Shown here: positions 51,348 to 52,129 of the stretch, piece by piece
Layout of the letters: each line of letters opens with the position of its first letter
Numbering within the stretch: position 1 is the first letter of the stretch
Origin: Dyella sp. EPa41
GTDB taxonomy: Bacteria > Pseudomonadota > Gammaproteobacteria > Xanthomonadales > Rhodanobacteraceae
NCBI RefSeq assembly: GCF_016586165.1
Contig: NZ_BCPR01000033.1
Location: forward strand, 1-52,129
DNA length: 52,129 nucleotides
Reading direction: 5' to 3'
Made by a program: the position numbers and the translations under genes
The notes under the pieces: model-generated
Seen by the model: only the letters and a program-made list of their open reading frames with translations
Databases searched by the model: none
What the model was told of the DNA's origin: nothing

Positions 51348-52116
51348 GGCTCGCCTGCGACCGAAGGGAGTCCCTGTGGGGCCGCGGGCTTCCGCTCGTC
51401 TGCCGACGAGCGGGTCACTAATCTCTTTGCGTGGCCACGCACGCGCAGGAGCGTGCGAACGGCGAAGCCGGCCCGTACGCGGGGAGGCGCCATGGATGGC
51501 GCCGCTTTGAGGAGCGAGGAAGGGCGGAGGGCAGGATGCCCGGAGTAAAGAGAAGTAACCAAGAGAAAGGCCACCCCGATGCCGCGCCCCTGCGGGGTCG
51601 CAGGCGGGAGGCGGGGATCCTCTGGCCGGCGTCTTGCCGGCCACCCTTCGGGCGATTCCACCTCCCGCCTGCTCGCGCCATAGGGGGGGAAGATCAAGAG
51701 CGGACCCTACCTTGTAGGAGCGCACCCAGTGCGCGACCGCAGAGGTCATCGATGCGCCGCTGTCGCGCACTGGGTGCGCTCCTACAGAGAGAGGGAGGGG
51801 GAGGTTGTCGCTCGCGATGTGCCGCGCAGCGGCACGAGCCTTCAACCCATCCCCTGTGTGGCGGTGAGGGGTGGTCGATCAGGCCCCGCAGGGGTGCCCG
51901 ACACGGATGTCGGGCACTTTTCGTCCGGGCAGGAGCCCGGTCGAAAAGCCCGGCCGCCCCTCACTGACTGGCTGGGCGAAGCCCAGACAGCGCCACGCGG
52001 GGTGCCCTTCTCTTTGGTTACTTTCTCTTGGGCAAGCAAGAGAAAGTGACCCGGCCTCCGGCAGGAGGGCGGAAGCCCGCCGCCCCACAGGGACTCCCTT
52101 CGGTCGCAGGCGAGCC
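51348..52116. repeat. Large inverted repeat bounding a 0.77-kb palindromic mosaic
   Basis: The 42-base arm at 51348-51389 (starts GGCTCGCCTGCGACC) returns in inverted form at 52075-52116 with one mismatch. A related AAGAGAAAG/CTTTCTCTT motif is also inverted inside (around 51546-51570 and 52007-52046). The layout looks like two head-to-head copies of one intergenic repeat family with other palindromes between. Confidence 0.8.
51713..51786. repeat. Perfect 25-bp inverted repeat (REP/BIME-like)
   Basis: Arms 51713-51737 (TGTAGGAGCGCACCCAGTGC...) and 51762-51786 are exact reverse complements with a 24-base spacer. TGTAGGAGCGC-type arms are a common dispersed palindromic element in Pseudomonas and Xanthomonadales genomes (family knowledge), often mobilised by RAYT-type transposases; none is encoded here. 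Confidence 0.88.
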
Positions 52117-52129
52117 AGGTTGCGAGAAA

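Larger units (their letters stand above)
50999..52129. other. Gene-free, palindrome-rich region at the right edge
   Basis: No open frame here has family-like sequence, a ribosome site or sensible composition. The stretch is a mosaic of inverted repeats: a 42-base pair of arms (51348-51389 and 52075-52116), a perfect 25-bp pair (51713-51737 and 51762-51786), and hairpins at 51601-51671 (11-bp outer arms with an inner 7-bp stem), 51894-51917, 51917-51948 and 52016-52051. Region 50999-51347 has low-complexity G/T-rich text and nothing I can name. Confidence 0.8.

Noticed and set aside
51348..52116. CRISPR array or insertion sequence at the right edge
   Set aside because: Repeats are inverted pairs of different length, not regularly spaced direct repeats, and no transposase or cas gene is present.
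51000..52129. Several 60-260 codon frames at the right edge
   Set aside because: They run through the inverted repeats on both strands, have Arg/Pro/Gly-rich composition and no ribosome sites.

Overview
The window is about 65% GC with densely packed, mostly minus-strand housekeeping genes. Gene content and order point to a gammaproteobacterium of the Xanthomonadales/Lysobacterales. I infer the family Rhodanobacteraceae (Luteibacter/Dyella/Rhodanobacter group) from the metY-rimP-nusA-infB-rbfA-truB-rpsO-pnp block, a complete nuoA-N operon, the fabD-fabG-acpP-fabF-pabB-pabC-mltG-tmk-holB cluster leading to pilZ, a class III PHA synthase pair and a Xanthomonas-like PilH. No 16S sequence is present to prove this.

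Layout. 1-8116 (plus strand except cbpA): lpdA, a LOG-family nucleotide lyase, an AcuI/YhdH-type reductase, a PilH-like response regulator, convergent cbpA, a Prx5-type peroxiredoxin, a DUF427 protein and an exported amidohydrolase. 8177-14729 (minus): gyrA, a GtrA-like membrane protein, mtnA, a PspC-domain peptide, phaC and phaE. 14885-24380 (minus): the transcription/translation block from tRNA-fMet (metY) through rimP, nusA, infB, rbfA, truB, rpsO and pnp. 24492-39105 (minus): fourteen nuo genes for respiratory complex I, from a promoter near 39273-39300 to a terminator near 24455-24487. 39385-50998 (minus): fatty-acid synthesis (fabD, fabG, acpP, fabF), folate synthesis (pabB, pabC), mltG, tmk, holB, then a membrane glycosyltransferase and a PIG-L deacetylase lying between holB and pilZ. 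50999-52129: 1.1 kb of gene-free, palindrome-rich repeat DNA.

How the genes work together: phaE and phaC form one two-subunit polyester synthase; rimP/nusA/infB/rbfA/rpsO/truB/pnp couple transcription, ribosome maturation and RNA decay; nuoA-N encode one membrane complex; acpP, fabD, fabF and fabG supply acyl chains; pabB and pabC make p-aminobenzoate.

This is a conserved core region and I see no convincing new multi-gene system, prophage, IS element or CRISPR array. The points that most deserve a second look are: single-base frameshifts in fabG and at the 5' end of phaC (each is cured exactly by one base, so assembly error is a live explanation); two consecutive terminator-like hairpins between metY and rimP; a perfect 20-bp hairpin plus T-tract in the rpsO leader; Ala at GyrA position 83; an initiator tRNA with a U1-U72 mismatch; a histone-like basic tail on PhaE; the two sugar/lipid-type genes inserted before pilZ; and the repeat mosaic at the right edge.
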